From: Mesorhizobium sp. B2-1-8
GTDB lineage: Bacteria > Pseudomonadota > Alphaproteobacteria > Rhizobiales > Rhizobiaceae
Direction of reading: 5' to 3'
Assembly: GCF_006442545.2 (NCBI RefSeq)
Contig: NZ_CP083952.1
Span: 3,031,501-3,095,500, forward strand
Length of the DNA stretch: 64,000 nt
In this document: positions 52,055 through 60,637 of the stretch, one piece after another
Position numbering within the stretch: the first letter of the stretch is position 1
How the letters are laid out: the number at the start of each line of letters is the position of its first letter
Translations under genes and position numbers: made by a program
Notes under the pieces: model-generated
What the model saw: the letters and a program-made list of their open reading frames with translations, nothing else
Databases searched by the model: none
What the model was told of the DNA's origin: nothing

Positions 52055-52672
52055 ATGCTGGATCTCTTTCCCGAGGCTGAAAAGCCGACCGAAATCATTC
52101 CGTCGAAGAAGCTTACCGCCCGCGCGGCGGCGCTGTATGTCGCGCCAGCGGACGATTTCCAGACGCGTCCGGTGGACGAATTGCGGCTCGACTTCGACGG
52201 CATTTCAGGCGACTTCCATGCCGGACCGACGCGGCGTTCCGGCGGGCGTGAACCCTGGTATCCGCGCGGCACCGAGATGCGCAACGAACGGCAGATATCG
52301 ATCGTGGCAGCGGACGAATTGGCCATCGTCGCCGAACGGATGGGGCTGGCCGAAATCAAGCCTGAGTGGATCGGTGCCAATCTGGTGATCGAAGGCGTGC
52401 CGCATCTGTCGATGCTGCCGGCCGGCACTTTGCTGTTCTTCAAGGGTGGCGTGACCCTCAAGGTCGACGCCCAGAACGGGCCATGCCGCATCGCCGGGCG
52501 ATCGATCGCCGAAAATGCTGGAATGGCCGACGTTGAAGCCGGCGCGCTGTTGTTTCCGAAGGCGGCGAAAAGGTTGCGCGGCGTGGTCGCCTGGGTTGAA
52601 AAGCCCGGCATCGTCAGGGCCGGCGAGCAGATTTCGGTGCGGGTGCCGGAACAATGGATTTATCAGGCATAG
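52055..52672 (+). CDS. MOSC-domain protein
   Basis: 205 residues from the ATG at 52055 (AAGGAATGA upstream overlaps the TetR stop). The MOSC core is KLTARAAALYVAP, RLDFDGISGDFHAGPTRR and NGPCRIAGRSI, the last holding the Cys expected to coordinate molybdenum cofactor or handle persulfide sulfur. Stand-alone MOSC proteins such as YiiM reduce N-hydroxylated compounds; the specific role here is unknown. Confidence 0.88.
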   Translation: MLDLFPEAEKPTEIIPSKKLTARAAALYVAPADDFQTRPVDELRLDFDGISGDFHAGPTRRSGGREPWYPRGTEMRNERQISIVAADELAIVAERMGLAEIKPEWIGANLVIEGVPHLSMLPAGTLLFFKGGVTLKVDAQNGPCRIAGRSIAENAGMADVEAGALLFPKAAKRLRGVVAWVEKPGIVRAGEQISVRVPEQWIYQA

Positions 52673-52744
52673 CCGCGCGCTCGCGTCGTGGCCGAGGTGG
52701 GAGCTACGCCGCCTGTGAGGCGGCGTAGCAGAAGTCGCCGGGCT

Positions 52745-53584
52745 TTAGCCCTTGCGGTTCTTGTTGGCGCCTTGCGCCATGACGGAAACGTGGTCCCATT
52801 TGTCCCAAGTGGCGAGGCGGTTGGCGTATTCCTGGCGTATCATCGGCAGGCCGCCATCGCCGAAGAAGACCCGCAGCGGCGGCTCGGCCGCATCGACGAT
52901 GGCCAGCATGGCCGGACCGGTCGCCTCGGGATCGCCGGCGACCGAGTTGGCGCGGCGCTCGGCCATCCTGGCGCGGGCAGGCGCATAGGCCTCGATCGGC
53001 TTGGAGACCTTGGCCGATGCTCCCGACCAGTCGGTGGAGAAGCCGCCCGGCTCGACCAGCGTGACATGAATGCCGAATTCCGCGACCTCGATGCTGAGTG
53101 ACTGGCTGAAGGCTTCCAGCGCCCATTTCGAGGCATGATAGAGGCCGAGCGAGGCAAAGGCGTTGACGCCGCCGATCGACGAGATCTGGATGATGTGGCC
53201 CGACCGCTGCGCGCGCATGATCGGCAGGGCGGCCTGGGTGACCCAGAGAGAGCCGAAGACATTGGTCTCGATCTGATCGCGGGCTTCCTGCTCGCTGACT
53301 TCCTCGATGGCGCCGAAATGGCCGTAACCGGCATTGTTGATGACGACGTCGAGCCGGCCAAAGCGCTTGTGTGCTTCGGCGATTGCGGCATCGACGGCTT
53401 TCTTGGCGGTGACGTCGAGCTGAATCGCAGCGACGTTATCGCCATATTTTGCCACGAGATCGGCGAGCGTGCCGACGTCACGGGCGGTCGCGGCAACGCG
53501 GTCGCCGCGCGCCAATGCGGCCTCGGTCCAGACGCGGCCAAAGCCTTTCGACGATCCGGTGATGAACCAAACCTTTGATGTCAT
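52745..53584 (-). CDS. SDR-family oxidoreductase
   Basis: 279 residues from the ATG at 53584 (AAGGATT upstream). FITGSSKGFGRVW binds cofactor; NNAG is present near residue 80; the catalytic Ser-Tyr-Lys set is intact (SSIGGVNAFASLGLYHASKWALEAF). It belongs to the classical SDR group often annotated as 3-oxoacyl reductase-like. A single transcription unit, with 151 bases of upstream DNA before the aminotransferase gene. Confidence 0.88.
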   Translation of the reverse strand: MTSKVWFITGSSKGFGRVWTEAALARGDRVAATARDVGTLADLVAKYGDNVAAIQLDVTAKKAVDAAIAEAHKRFGRLDVVINNAGYGHFGAIEEVSEQEARDQIETNVFGSLWVTQAALPIMRAQRSGHIIQISSIGGVNAFASLGLYHASKWALEAFSQSLSIEVAEFGIHVTLVEPGGFSTDWSGASAKVSKPIEAYAPARARMAERRANSVAGDPEATGPAMLAIVDAAEPPLRVFFGDGGLPMIRQEYANRLATWDKWDHVSVMAQGANKNRKG

Positions 53585-53738
53585 GATGTGGAATCCTTGC
53601 CCCTGCGGGCACAATTTCTGGATGAAAGCGGAGGCTTCTCCGCTTTCGGGCATATACGGCCTGTCCCGTGATTTTCCAGAGGCGGGGGGAAATCTTTTTG
53701 AACCTGGGGCTTTCCCGTAGAACAAGAAATCGTGTGGA

Positions 53739-54695
53739 TCAGGGGTAATTCAGCAAACTCGACCATGCCGGGTCGTCGTGCTTTTGCCAGTAGAGCGCCA
53801 TCAGCCGGCTGGTGACCGGCCCGACCTTGCCGTCGGCGATGTCGGCACCGTCGATCTCCGTCACCGGCATGATGCCGCCGGCGGTCGAGGTGATGAAGAC
53901 TTCGTCGGCGCCGCGCAACATGGCCACGCTGACGTCCCTGGCCGTCGCCGAGAGTCCGGCCTCGCCACAGAGATCGAAGACGGTGCGGCGGGTGATGCCT
54001 GGCAGCACGCCGATGGCCGGTGTCGACAGTCTGCCGTCCTTGACGCAGAAGACGTTGAAGCCAGGACCTTCGGCGATATTGCCGTTGAAGTCGAGAATGA
54101 GGGCCGTCTCGGCGCCGCGATCATAGGCATCGTAGAGGCCGCGCACCAAGTCGAGCCAGTGGTAGTTCTTGATCGCCGGATCGATCGAGGCCGGCGGAAT
54201 GCGCACCTTGTCGCTGATCGCGACACGCAGGCCGCGCTGCAACTGCTCGGCATTGGCGACCGAGCCGAACGGCACGGCAAATGCCATGAAGCGGTTGATC
54301 GCCTGGCGCGGGTCGCGGCTGAAGGTCGGCGAGGCGCCGCGCGTGCACAGCATCTCGACATAGGCGGCGCGATGGCCAGACAGTGCGACGCAATTGTGCA
54401 GGATGTCGGCCACGCCGTCGCGATCGAACGGGATCGTCATGCGCAACTTGTCGAGCCCGCCGAAGAAACGGTCGAGATGCAGGTCGAGGCGGAAGAAGCG
54501 GCCGTTCCAGACATGCACGGTATCGTAGGTGGCGTCGGAGTGCAGAAAACCCCAATCCAGCACCGAGACCTTGGCTTGCGACATCGGCAGGTACTGGCCG
54601 TCGAGGAAGGCAATGCCTTCGGGATAGGCGTTGGGGTCGACATGGCGGTCGCTCACCACAGGCAGCGGCGGTGTATCCTGTGCGATTTGGCTCAT
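53739..54695 (-). CDS. Class IV (fold-type IV) PLP aminotransferase, D-amino acid/branched-chain type
   Basis: 318 residues from the ATG at 54695 with AAGGAG 8 bases upstream. Fold-type IV signatures: FLDGQYLPMSQAKVSVLDWGFLHSD at the N-terminus, the PLP lysine in DPAIKNYHWLDLV near residue 168, and LDFNGNIAEGPGFNVFCVKDG. Members include D-alanine transaminase, BCAT and (R)-selective amine transaminases; the motifs seen do not decide between them. It stands alone. Confidence 0.86.
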   Translation of the reverse strand: MSQIAQDTPPLPVVSDRHVDPNAYPEGIAFLDGQYLPMSQAKVSVLDWGFLHSDATYDTVHVWNGRFFRLDLHLDRFFGGLDKLRMTIPFDRDGVADILHNCVALSGHRAAYVEMLCTRGASPTFSRDPRQAINRFMAFAVPFGSVANAEQLQRGLRVAISDKVRIPPASIDPAIKNYHWLDLVRGLYDAYDRGAETALILDFNGNIAEGPGFNVFCVKDGRLSTPAIGVLPGITRRTVFDLCGEAGLSATARDVSVAMLRGADEVFITSTAGGIMPVTEIDGADIADGKVGPVTSRLMALYWQKHDDPAWSSLLNYP

Positions 54696-54806
54696 AGGGC
54701 AACTCCTTGCCATTGCGTCACAAGCTATCGGCGGCAGGCCGAGCGCATAGAGCCAGTAGCCCGACTTCAGTCATCCTCGAGATGAAGATCCGGCCTGGCA
54801 ATAGCT

Positions 54807-55121
54807 TCATTCCTCCTCGTCATCGGCGTCGAGCAGGCGGGTGGCGCGCCAGCGCGTGAGCACGATGTTGGTCCGCTCGATGACGAAGAAGCGCGCCGAG
54901 TCGCGGTCATAGCCCTCGGCCAGCAGCTTTTCGTAGTCGGTGTGCATGTGACGGATATGGGCGATCGTTGCCAGCCACACCGCGATCGTCGGCGGCAAGG
55001 TCTTCATATGCACCGAGCCGGCGTCGGCGCGGATCTTCTCCATGTCGGCATAGGGTGCCAGCGGCAGGAGTGTTGTCAGCGCCTTGGCGATGGCGCGGCG
55101 GCGACCGGTCGGCGCGGTCAT
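54807..55121 (-). CDS. DUF2293-domain protein
   Basis: 104 residues. The DUF2293 region covers most of the chain, with ATIAHIRHMHTDYEKLLAEGYDRDSARFFVIERTN and WRATRLL near the end. The function of this family is unknown. Its ATG overlaps the stop of trmO (ATGA), so it is translated with that gene; trmO-DUF2293 coupling may reflect a shared RNA-related role, which is only an inference. Confidence 0.8.
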   Translation of the reverse strand: MTAPTGRRRAIAKALTTLLPLAPYADMEKIRADAGSVHMKTLPPTIAVWLATIAHIRHMHTDYEKLLAEGYDRDSARFFVIERTNIVLTRWRATRLLDADDEEE

Positions 55122-55642
55122 CGCTCCTCGCGCCCCTCAACGGTCGCCTCGGCAATGGCGTCGGTCGAGGCGAAATAAGGTTTGATGTCGATGACCGGCG
55201 TGCCGTCGAGCACGTCGATGGCGTCGAGGTCGATGCGCCCGGTGGCAATGTCCAATCCGAGGACTTTGGCTACATGCAGGCCGATTGGATTCGGCCGGGC
55301 AGGGGAGCGCAACCCGAACACGCCTTTTGCTTCAGCCGCATGGCGGGGTTTTTGCACGATCAGATCCCGCGGCGCGTGATGCAGCCAGGACAGGATGACG
55401 ATGTGGCTGGCGCGCTCGAGGCCTTGCAGGCCGCTGCGATAGGGCGCGTCGATGGTGAGCGCCGCCGGCTGTCCCGTCTCGCGTGCGGCGCGCATGTTCT
55501 TCGGGCAGCTTTCCCGGGTGGTCCAGGGCGAGGCGATGCGGCCGATGAAGACGATGCCGCCGTCAGGAGGCATCGTTGCCGGATCCTGGTCCAACCTCTG
55601 CTCGCCTTCACGTGCCTCGAACATCTCACGCGGTCCGGTCAT
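55118..55642 (-). CDS. trmO: tRNA (N6-threonylcarbamoyladenosine37-N6)-methyltransferase TrmO
   Basis: 174 residues from the ATG at 55642. TsaA/YaeB beta-barrel fold: IVFIGRIASPWTTRESCPKN, then FGLRSPARPNPIGLHVAKVLG, which is the substrate/SAM motif of this family. TrmO methylates t6A at position 37 of tRNAs, tuning codon recognition. It is shorter than the E. coli protein (235), as in many alphaproteobacteria, because a C-terminal extension is missing. It is divergent from the ArsR-methyltransferase gene, and DUF2293 follows in the same operon. Confidence 0.88.
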   Translation of the reverse strand: MTGPREMFEAREGEQRLDQDPATMPPDGGIVFIGRIASPWTTRESCPKNMRAARETGQPAALTIDAPYRSGLQGLERASHIVILSWLHHAPRDLIVQKPRHAAEAKGVFGLRSPARPNPIGLHVAKVLGLDIATGRIDLDAIDVLDGTPVIDIKPYFASTDAIAEATVEGREER

Positions 55643-55777
55643 TGCCTGTCTCTTTGCTGGTGCATGCCATTGTCTCAAACCGCTAGACGTTTCGAGGTGA
55701 CCTGGACCGGGAAATCACGCATGCGGCATTTTCTGGTCCGGAAGCGACATAGCGCTTGCAAGACTGCCAAAATCGAC

Positions 55778-55793
55778 ATAAACATATGTTTAT
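55778..55793. promoter_or_regulatory. perfect 16-base palindrome, probable ArsR-type operator
   Basis: ATAAACATATGTTTAT lies 25 bases before the start codon of the ArsR-methyltransferase gene. ArsR-family proteins bind AT-rich inverted repeats of this kind over their own promoters. Autoregulation of the metF operon through this site is inferred. Confidence 0.6.
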
Positions 55794-55817
55794 ATCTTTT
55801 TCAAAGAGAATACGCTG

Positions 55818-56840
55818 ATGCATGTCTCGCTCGACACCATGGTGGATACGCTGAAGGCGGCGGCCGAATCCAGCCGCCTGCGCATATTGGCATTGTTGTC
55901 GCGCGGCGACCTCACCGTTTCCGACCTTACCGAAATTCTCGGCCAGTCGCAGCCGCGTGTCTCGCGACACCTGAAGCTGCTGCTTGAGGCCGGGCTGATC
56001 GGTCGCTACCAGGAAGGGTCGTGGGCCTTCTTCCGACTGTCGGACGCCGATTCGGCACGAGACTTCGTGATGGGGCTGGTTTCCGGCATTCGCGGAGCCG
56101 ACCCGCGGGTCGAGCGCGATCTGGAGCGGCTGACCTCGGTCAAGCGCAAGCGCCAGGACCGCGCGACCGAGTATTTTTCGCAGAACGCGGCGAGTTGGGA
56201 TCACATCCGCTCGCTGCATGTGCCCGACCGCGCCGTAGAGGCCGCGATGCTGAAGCTGGTCGGCAAACGGCCGTTCCAGTCCATGCTCGACCTTGGCACC
56301 GGCACCGGGCGGCTGCTCGAAATCTTCTCGCCACTCTACCGGCGCGGGATCGGCATCGACATGTCGCGCGAGATGCTGACCGTGGCGCGCGCCAATCTCG
56401 ACAAGGCCGGCGTTTCGAATGCGCAGGTGCGGCAAGGCGATATCTTTTCGCCGCCGGTCGAGCGCGATGCTTTCGATCTCGTCACCATCCACCAGGTGCT
56501 GCACTATCTCGACGATCCGGCCCGCGCCATCCATGAGGCGGCGCGGCTGCTGCGCCCGGCGGGCCGTCTGGTCATCGTCGATTTCGCGCCGCACGCGCTG
56601 GAGTTCCTGCGCGACGAGCATGCGCATATGCGCCTCGGCTTTTCCGACCGGCAGATCGGGGAGTGGTTCTCCGAAGCCGGCCTCGATCTGGAGGATGCCC
56701 AGGAATTCGAACCGCGCGGCGGCAACGAGGCCAGGCTCACCGTAAAACTTTGGCTTGGCCGCGACCGGCGCCTGCTGATCGCCGATCCTGCCAATGCCAG
56801 CCAGCAGACCAGAGTGAGCTCGATAGGGGAAATCGCCTGA
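55818..56840 (+). CDS. ArsR-type regulator fused to a SAM-dependent methyltransferase domain
   Basis: 340 residues. Residues about 1-95 form an ArsR winged helix (LKAAAESSRLRILALLSRGDLTVSDLTEILGQSQPRVSRHLKLLLEAGL), and about 110-320 a class I methyltransferase (MLDLGTGTGRLLEIF, GIDMSREMLTVARANL, HYLDDPARAIHEAARLLRPAGRLVIVDFAPH). Its stop overlaps the metF start by one base (TGATG). The gene couples sensing and the methionine cycle: binding of SAM or S-adenosylhomocysteine by the second domain could modulate DNA binding, as the separate ArsR regulator SahR does in other proteobacteria. Whether the domain catalyses methylation is unknown. Confidence 0.88.
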   Translation: MHVSLDTMVDTLKAAAESSRLRILALLSRGDLTVSDLTEILGQSQPRVSRHLKLLLEAGLIGRYQEGSWAFFRLSDADSARDFVMGLVSGIRGADPRVERDLERLTSVKRKRQDRATEYFSQNAASWDHIRSLHVPDRAVEAAMLKLVGKRPFQSMLDLGTGTGRLLEIFSPLYRRGIGIDMSREMLTVARANLDKAGVSNAQVRQGDIFSPPVERDAFDLVTIHQVLHYLDDPARAIHEAARLLRPAGRLVIVDFAPHALEFLRDEHAHMRLGFSDRQIGEWFSEAGLDLEDAQEFEPRGGNEARLTVKLWLGRDRRLLIADPANASQQTRVSSIGEIA

Positions 56841-57757
56841 TGAACCAGTTTCGTTTTTCCCGCCGTCCCGATATCGGCGACAAGGTCAGGGTTTCGTTCG
56901 AGTTCTTCCCGCCGAAGAACGACGAGATGGAGGCAAGGCTGTGGGATACGGTCACGCGGCTGGAGCCGCTGCGGCCGAAATTCGTCTCGGTGACCTATGG
57001 CGCGGGCGGTTCGACGCGTGAGCGCACGGCGCGCACCATCGGCCGCATCCTGAAGGAAACCAGCCTGACGCCAGCCGCCCACATGACCTGCGTCGATGCC
57101 GCTCGCCATCAGGTCGACGCGGTGATCCAGGAATTCACCGACATGGGCGTGAAGCGCTTCGTCGCCTTGCGCGGCGATCCGGCGGAAGGCGTCGGCGCCG
57201 CTTACCGGCCGCATCCGGACGGCTATGCCAATGGCGCCGAGCTGGTCGGGGCGCTGAAGGACGCCGGCGATTTCGACATCTCGGTTTCGGCCTACCCGGA
57301 AAAGCATCCGGAAAGCCCTGACTTCGCCACCGACATCGACATGCTGAAGCGCAAGGTCGACAATGGCGCGACGCGGGCGATCACCCAGTTCTTCTTCGAC
57401 AATGATCTCTACGAGCGTTACGTCGAGCGCGCCCGCCGCGCCGGCATCTACATCCCGATCGTTCCCGGCATTCTGCCGGTGCACAATTTCACCCAGGTCG
57501 CCAATTTCTCGGCGCGCTGCGGCGCGCTGGTGCCGGCTTGGCTGGCCGAGCGCTTCGAGGGACTCCAGAACGATCCGCAAACGCATGCGCTGGTGGCATC
57601 CGCCGTGGCGGCCGAACAGGTGCTGGACCTCGTCGAGCGCGGCGTCGGCGATTTTCACTTCTACACGATGAACCGGGCCGATCTGGTGTTCGCCGTCTGC
57701 CACATGATCGGCATCCGCTCGCATGAGGCGGAGGTGGCTGGTTCCGCTGCTGCATAA
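56840..57757 (+). CDS. metF: 5,10-Methylenetetrahydrofolate reductase
   Basis: 305 residues from the ATG at 56840, with AGGGGAAA upstream. FAD-binding TIM barrel: VSFEFFPPKNDEMEARLW at the N-terminus (Glu in FEFFPPK is catalytic), VTYGAGGSTRERT, LRGDPAEG, and AITQFFFDNDLYERYVERARRAGI. It makes 5-methyltetrahydrofolate, the methyl donor for methionine synthesis. Regulation by the fused upstream protein is suggested by overlap and shared promoter. A strong terminator follows. Confidence 0.96.
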   Translation: MNQFRFSRRPDIGDKVRVSFEFFPPKNDEMEARLWDTVTRLEPLRPKFVSVTYGAGGSTRERTARTIGRILKETSLTPAAHMTCVDAARHQVDAVIQEFTDMGVKRFVALRGDPAEGVGAAYRPHPDGYANGAELVGALKDAGDFDISVSAYPEKHPESPDFATDIDMLKRKVDNGATRAITQFFFDNDLYERYVERARRAGIYIPIVPGILPVHNFTQVANFSARCGALVPAWLAERFEGLQNDPQTHALVASAVAAEQVLDLVERGVGDFHFYTMNRADLVFAVCHMIGIRSHEAEVAGSAAA

Positions 57758-57775
57758 GGGTCGGCTGGAAAAGCA

Positions 57776-57801
57776 AAAGGCCGGGTAAAAACCCGGCCTT
57801 T
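57776..57801. terminator. intrinsic terminator after metF
   Basis: An 11-bp perfect stem, AAAGGCCGGGT / ACCCGGCCTTT, with an AAAA loop begins 19 bases after the metF stop and is symmetric, so it can work on both strands. It is convergently placed with the 28-residue peptide gene on the minus strand. Confidence 0.85.
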
Positions 57802-57848
57802 CGAATTGGTTAGACTATTTGGTGCTGGTCTTCCCCGTCTTGGCGGGT

Positions 57849-57935
57849 TCAGGGAAGGACGCCGATAATGAGGGCGCCGATGAAAGCAAACGCAGCACAA
57901 ATCATCAATGCGTTGATTGGCCTCGTAAGTCCCAT
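57849..57935 (-). CDS. 28-residue predicted membrane peptide
   Basis: A complete frame of 28 codons plus stop, too short for ordinary gene finding. The start codon has a perfect AGGAGG 7 bases upstream (plus-strand CCTCCT at 57943-57948), the strongest ribosome site in this region. The sequence MGLTRPINALMICAAFAFIG followed by ALIIGVLP is positively charged at its start and otherwise one hydrophobic helix, fitting a single-span inner-membrane peptide. Function unknown. It lies between metF and an EamA transporter gene, with a terminator on its downstream side. Confidence 0.65.
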   Translation of the reverse strand: MGLTRPINALMICAAFAFIGALIIGVLP

Positions 57936-58190
57936 GACATAGCCTCCTCTTAAAGAGCTATGCCCTGGAGTCTAGGTTCATTTGTGCCACAGGCAAGCGG
58001 AAAATATGCTGCATTGCGACGTGATTGTGAAATTCGCGACCTCGGTTTTGCCGTTAGCCGTTGAAACTCTTCGGCAAAAACCCGCTTCAGACCTGTGAAT
58101 AAATTATGGCGGTGGCGTGTCGATGCTGTGTCATGGCAGCGCTACCCCTGCGAAAGTCGGCTTCGACTTTCGCGATTGCACATGCCGTGC
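57936..58190. other. intergenic stretch with a hairpin near the end of the EamA gene
   Basis: No further gene is supported. The inverted repeat CGAAAGTCG-GCTT-CGACTTTCG at 58151-58172 lies 18 bases beyond the EamA stop codon on its downstream side and is the probable terminator of that gene; no T-tract is seen. Confidence 0.55.
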
Positions 58191-59108
58191 CTAACGGCGA
58201 CCGAACACTCGTCCGTCGATTGTGAGAAGACCGAGTCCGATCAGCACCACGCCGCCGATCTCGAACGCTTCCAGCCGCTCGCCCAGGAAAAGAAAGCCGA
58301 GCAGCATGGCACTGGCCGGCACGATCAGCGTGACCAGCGAGGCGTTGGTGGCGCCGGCCGAGGCGACGAGGTTGAAGTAGAGGATGTAGGCGAAGGCCGT
58401 GGACAGAAGCGCCAGCGCCAGCACCGCCGCCCATACCGGCGGCGAGGCCGAGAACAGGCCGGCCGGGCCATGAGCGAAGAGCACGATCGGGATCATGATG
58501 ATGGTCGAGGCCGTCAATTGTCCGGTGGCGACGACCGGCGAGGGCACGCCCTTGAAGCGGCGGGCGACCATCAGCGCAATGCCATAGGACAGCGAGGCGC
58601 CGATCAGCGCGAATTTGGCCCAGACAGGGCCGCCGAGCCCGGCGAGCAGGCCGGGACCGATCATGATAGCGGTGCCGGCGACACCGAGCGCGATGCCGGC
58701 GAGCTTGTTCCAGGACAACTTTTCGTACGATGTCAGCGCGTTGGCGAGGATCAGCGTCCAGAACGGCGTCGTCGCGTTGAGCACCGAGGCGACGCCAGCG
58801 CCAAGCTGGGTCTGGCCGGCGAAGATCAGCGAGAAGGGGACGACGTTGTTGGTGAAGGCCAGCAGGAAGAACAGGCCGGCATGCGGCAGGGCGAGGCGGA
58901 AGGAGGGGCCGCGCAAGCCGAGATAGAGCTGCAGCGCGATCGCGGCGATGGCGACGCGAAACAGAACCAGCACCAATGGGTGAAGTTCCGCCACCGCGAT
59001 GCGCGCGAAAAAGAACGAGCCGCCCCAGATGGCGCCGAGCAGAAGCAACTGCCCCCAGTCCCTGAGCGCCATCGGTCCACGTGCTGCGGATGAACCGGTC
59101 ACTGTCAC
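58191..59108 (-). CDS. EamA-family (DMT) transporter
   Basis: 305 residues forming ten predicted membrane helices as two EamA repeats, the first starting LLLGAIWGGSFFFARIAVAELHP, the second LIGASLSYGIALMVARRFKG. Drug/metabolite transporters of this class export amino acids, metabolites or toxic compounds. Pro-rich and Gly-rich helix breaks (NATTPFWTLILA, VPASAMLLGFLFLGERLE) are family-typical. Substrate unknown. The gene is divergent from the PLP decarboxylase gene across 239 bases. Confidence 0.87.
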   Translation of the reverse strand: MTVTGSSAARGPMALRDWGQLLLLGAIWGGSFFFARIAVAELHPLVLVLFRVAIAAIALQLYLGLRGPSFRLALPHAGLFFLLAFTNNVVPFSLIFAGQTQLGAGVASVLNATTPFWTLILANALTSYEKLSWNKLAGIALGVAGTAIMIGPGLLAGLGGPVWAKFALIGASLSYGIALMVARRFKGVPSPVVATGQLTASTIIMIPIVLFAHGPAGLFSASPPVWAAVLALALLSTAFAYILYFNLVASAGATNASLVTLIVPASAMLLGFLFLGERLEAFEIGGVVLIGLGLLTIDGRVFGRR

Positions 59109-59248
59109 GTGAATTCTCCCCCAGACGCCGGATGCCAGCGATCAGGCAGAAGCCATATCGGATCCGGTGGCAAGGGCCACCCGAAACCGGATCGATGGAC
59201 TGCTGGTAAAGGCTAATGCCGCAAAGGACGCTGCAAGATTCATTCCTG

Positions 59249-59297
59249 GCGCATGATCCTGTTCCGAAGGTCGAAATTGACTTTCGGGGTCATGCGC
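59249..59297. repeat. rhizobial palindromic intergenic element
   Basis: An imperfect 49-base inverted repeat with ends GCGCATGATC / GTCATGCGC and inner CCGAAGGTC / GACTTTCGG arms. A similarly built element (ends around CATGATC, core around CCGAAA) is dispersed through many rhizobial genomes. It sits upstream of the PLP decarboxylase gene, between divergent start codons. Confidence 0.65.
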
Positions 59298-59347
59298 TAG
59301 CCGCTAGCTTGGATTAATTGTGCGCAGCTGAAGTCGGGGATTCGTCC

Positions 59348-60568
59348 ATGCAGCGATTCGAGAATGCAAGCGAGGCGGCACTGGCGCTTCGTCCGGACGA
59401 CCCCGTCTACTGCTTCCGCCCACAGGTGCTCAAGGCCGACGCCTTGCAGTTCATGGGCATGTTTCCCGGCAAGACCGCCTATGCGGTCAAGACCAATGGC
59501 GAGCAGATCGTGCTGAAGACGCTGATCGAGGCTGGCGTCACCGCCTTCGACGTCGCTTCACCAGGCGAGTTCGCCGCCGTGCGCGCCGTCTCGCCCGACG
59601 CCGAGATGCTCTACATGCACCCGGTCAAGGCGCAGTCGGACATCAAGCTGGCGCTGGAAAAATACGGCATCCGCGTCATCTCGCTCGACCACGAAGACGA
59701 GATCACCAAGCTGACCCGGGTGGTGCGGGCGCTCGATATCGACCCGGGCGCGGTCAGCGTTTTCGTGCGTGTGCAGACCAAGGGGCATGCCGCCTACGAA
59801 CTGTCGAAGAAATTCGGCGCCGGGCCGGCCTATGCGGTCGAACTCGCGGAGCGGCTGAACCGCACCGGCTACAAGGTCGGCCTCTGTTTCCATGTCGGCA
59901 GCCAGATCGAGGATCCCGACACTTATGAGCGGGCACTGGCCTCGGCCGACTGGGTGCGCAACCGGCTGACCTTCGACATTGCCGGGCTCGATGTCGGCGG
60001 CGGCTTTCCGGCCGAATACGGCCATGATCCCAACCGCAAGCTGATCCAGATGCCGTCGCTCGGCCAGATCATGTCGCGGCTTTCCGGCGACCTGAAGGAA
60101 TACCAGTTCGACCAGATACCGCTGGTGGCGGAGCCGGGCAGGGTGATCGTGGCGCGCTGCCTGTCGCTGATCGTGCGCGTGCTCCTGCGCAAGGGCAAGC
60201 GGCTCTACATCAATGACGGTATCTGGGCGTCGCTGTCGGATTCATGGACCGGCAAGATCACGCTGCCGGCACGCTTCATCCCCGATCCGGCGATCCGTAC
60301 GCGCAATGGCGACGAGACCAAGATCGTGCCGTTCAAGGTGTGCGGCGCGACCTGCGATTCCGTCGACATCCTGTCGCGGCCGTTCTGGCTGCCGGAAACC
60401 GTCGACACCGGCGACTGGATCGAGATCGGCCATATCGGCGCCTACTCGCTGTCGCTCAGGACCCGCTTCAACGGCTTTTATCCCGACACCTTCGTCGAGG
60501 TGACGACGCCCTTCGACGAGGGCGACGCGCCGCAGGGGTTTGCGAGCCTGGAGACGATGGCGGATTAG
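59348..60568 (+). CDS. Type III PLP-dependent decarboxylase (ornithine/lysine/DAP decarboxylase family)
   Basis: 406 residues from the ATG at 59348, with GGGGA upstream. Alanine-racemase-like fold: the PLP lysine is Lys48 in TAYAVKTN; HVGSQIEDPDTYERAL and DVGGGFPAEYG bind cofactor phosphate; CGATCDSVDIL near residue 335 supplies the active-site Cys from the partner subunit. Eukaryote-type ornithine decarboxylases of alphaproteobacteria have this size and make putrescine, the precursor of homospermidine and spermidine. Lysine as an extra substrate is possible. A stem-loop follows the gene. Confidence 0.9.
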   Translation: MQRFENASEAALALRPDDPVYCFRPQVLKADALQFMGMFPGKTAYAVKTNGEQIVLKTLIEAGVTAFDVASPGEFAAVRAVSPDAEMLYMHPVKAQSDIKLALEKYGIRVISLDHEDEITKLTRVVRALDIDPGAVSVFVRVQTKGHAAYELSKKFGAGPAYAVELAERLNRTGYKVGLCFHVGSQIEDPDTYERALASADWVRNRLTFDIAGLDVGGGFPAEYGHDPNRKLIQMPSLGQIMSRLSGDLKEYQFDQIPLVAEPGRVIVARCLSLIVRVLLRKGKRLYINDGIWASLSDSWTGKITLPARFIPDPAIRTRNGDETKIVPFKVCGATCDSVDILSRPFWLPETVDTGDWIEIGHIGAYSLSLRTRFNGFYPDTFVEVTTPFDEGDAPQGFASLETMAD

Positions 60569-60576
60569 GAAAAAGA

Positions 60577-60633
60577 AGTGAGTAGTGAGTAGTCAGTAGG
60601 GAATTTCCTCTATTCCACTACTCGCTACTCACT
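60577..60633. terminator. stem-loop between convergent decarboxylase and transglycosylase genes
   Basis: Arms at 60577-60593 and 60617-60633 pair over 17 bp with one mismatch. The left arm is a run of AGTAGTGAGT-type repeats. The loop contains AATTTCC. It is placed as a two-way terminator between genes that end 69 bases apart. Confidence 0.6.
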
Positions 60634-60637
60634 CTCT

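Noticed and set aside
60577..60633. Hypervariable microsatellite
   Set aside because: The AGTAGTGAGT pattern is the arm of a stem-loop rather than a long uniform repeat tract.
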